Shown here piece after piece: positions 63,938-64,000 of a stretch of DNA of 64,000 nt. How positions within the stretch are numbered: the stretch's first letter is position 1; every line of letters starts with the position of its first letter. Source of the DNA: Paracoccus amoyensis (GTDB lineage: Bacteria; Pseudomonadota; Alphaproteobacteria; Rhodobacterales; Rhodobacteraceae); contig NZ_JACOQL010000001.1 of assembly GCF_014490725.1 (NCBI RefSeq), positions 1 to 64,000 of the forward strand, written 5' to 3'. A model generated the notes under the pieces. It saw only the letters and a program-made list of their open reading frames with translations, ran no database searches and was not told the DNA's origin. Made by a program: the position numbers and the translations under genes.

Positions 63938-63954
63938 AGGCCGCTATGCGGCCT
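63938..63954 (+). terminator. Hairpin after alkaline phosphatase gene
   Basis: AGGCCGC (63938-63944) pairs with GCGGCCT (63948-63954) around TAT, 29 bases after the stop. The remaining bases to the window end show no gene. Confidence 0.6.
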
Positions 63955-64000
63955 GCCCTGTCTGTCCCGGAAAGATGTGCCTTGGACAACCCTATCTTTC

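Overview
The window reads as a chromosome segment of a high-GC alphaproteobacterium of the Rhodobacteraceae, most likely Paracoccus or a close relative. This is an inference from family resemblance: a 929-residue AcnB, a bkd operon with an Lrp-type activator, an inositol catabolism cluster with an ABC uptake system, an alpha-type RNase P RNA and densely packed operons with ATGA overlaps. No species can be named from the sequence alone.

Layout. 1-5.3 kb is a scrambled type VI secretion effector locus. The 3' part of a vgrG runs without a gap into the tail of a D-threonine-aldolase-like gene (pseudogene), which overlaps an arginase-family gene. Then come a Tde-like (Ntox15, HxxD) DNase effector, two divergent GAD-like/DUF1851 immunity genes and a decayed phage-type integrase. 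6.0-10.2 kb is a compact three-gene cassette: a SARP-like regulator with TPRs, a PAP2/haloperoxidase-fold protein carrying an (Asn-Arg)8 tract, and a subtilisin-like protease. Just upstream of the regulator lies a pair of heptamers spaced 11 bp apart. A truncated, frameshifted second copy of the regulator, with the same heptamer pair, lies 55 kb away at 61.7-62.1 kb.

10.4-26.8 kb is core metabolism: acnB; the branched-chain 2-oxoacid dehydrogenase operon (leucine dehydrogenase, E1 alpha, E1 beta, E2, E3) with a divergent Lrp/AsnC regulator; then an AraC regulator divergent from an acyl-CoA ligase, SDR, thiolase and acyl-CoA dehydrogenase. Together these would carry branched-chain amino acids (probably isoleucine) through deamination, oxidative decarboxylation and beta-oxidation-like steps, lacking only an enoyl-CoA hydratase here.

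27.11-37.32 kb is an integrated element in tRNA-Glu, bounded by a 17-bp direct repeat. It has an integrase, a divergent HTH repressor with two dyad operators, a chain of tiny overlapping early genes and a complete head/packaging module (connector, TerL, HNH, HK97-type capsid, protease, frameshifted portal, head closure). It has no tail or lysis genes. It looks like a capsid-carrying phage satellite (cf-PICI-like) with an unusual gene order and a 400-bp structured non-coding stretch before terL.

37.6-44.8 kb holds an RTX fragment, an AEC transporter, gatCA, a lipoprotein, an amidase, rnpB, rpmG, a sorbosone-dehydrogenase-type protein and a PEGA-like lipoprotein. 45.0-61.5 kb is an inositol (or related polyol) utilisation cluster: Gfo/Idh/MocA dehydrogenases, two LacI-type regulators with visible palindromic operators, an ABC transporter with two paralogous binding proteins, and iolG, iolC-DUF2090, iolD, iolE, iolB with isomerase genes. 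The window closes with an exported alkaline phosphatase at 62.4-63.9 kb.
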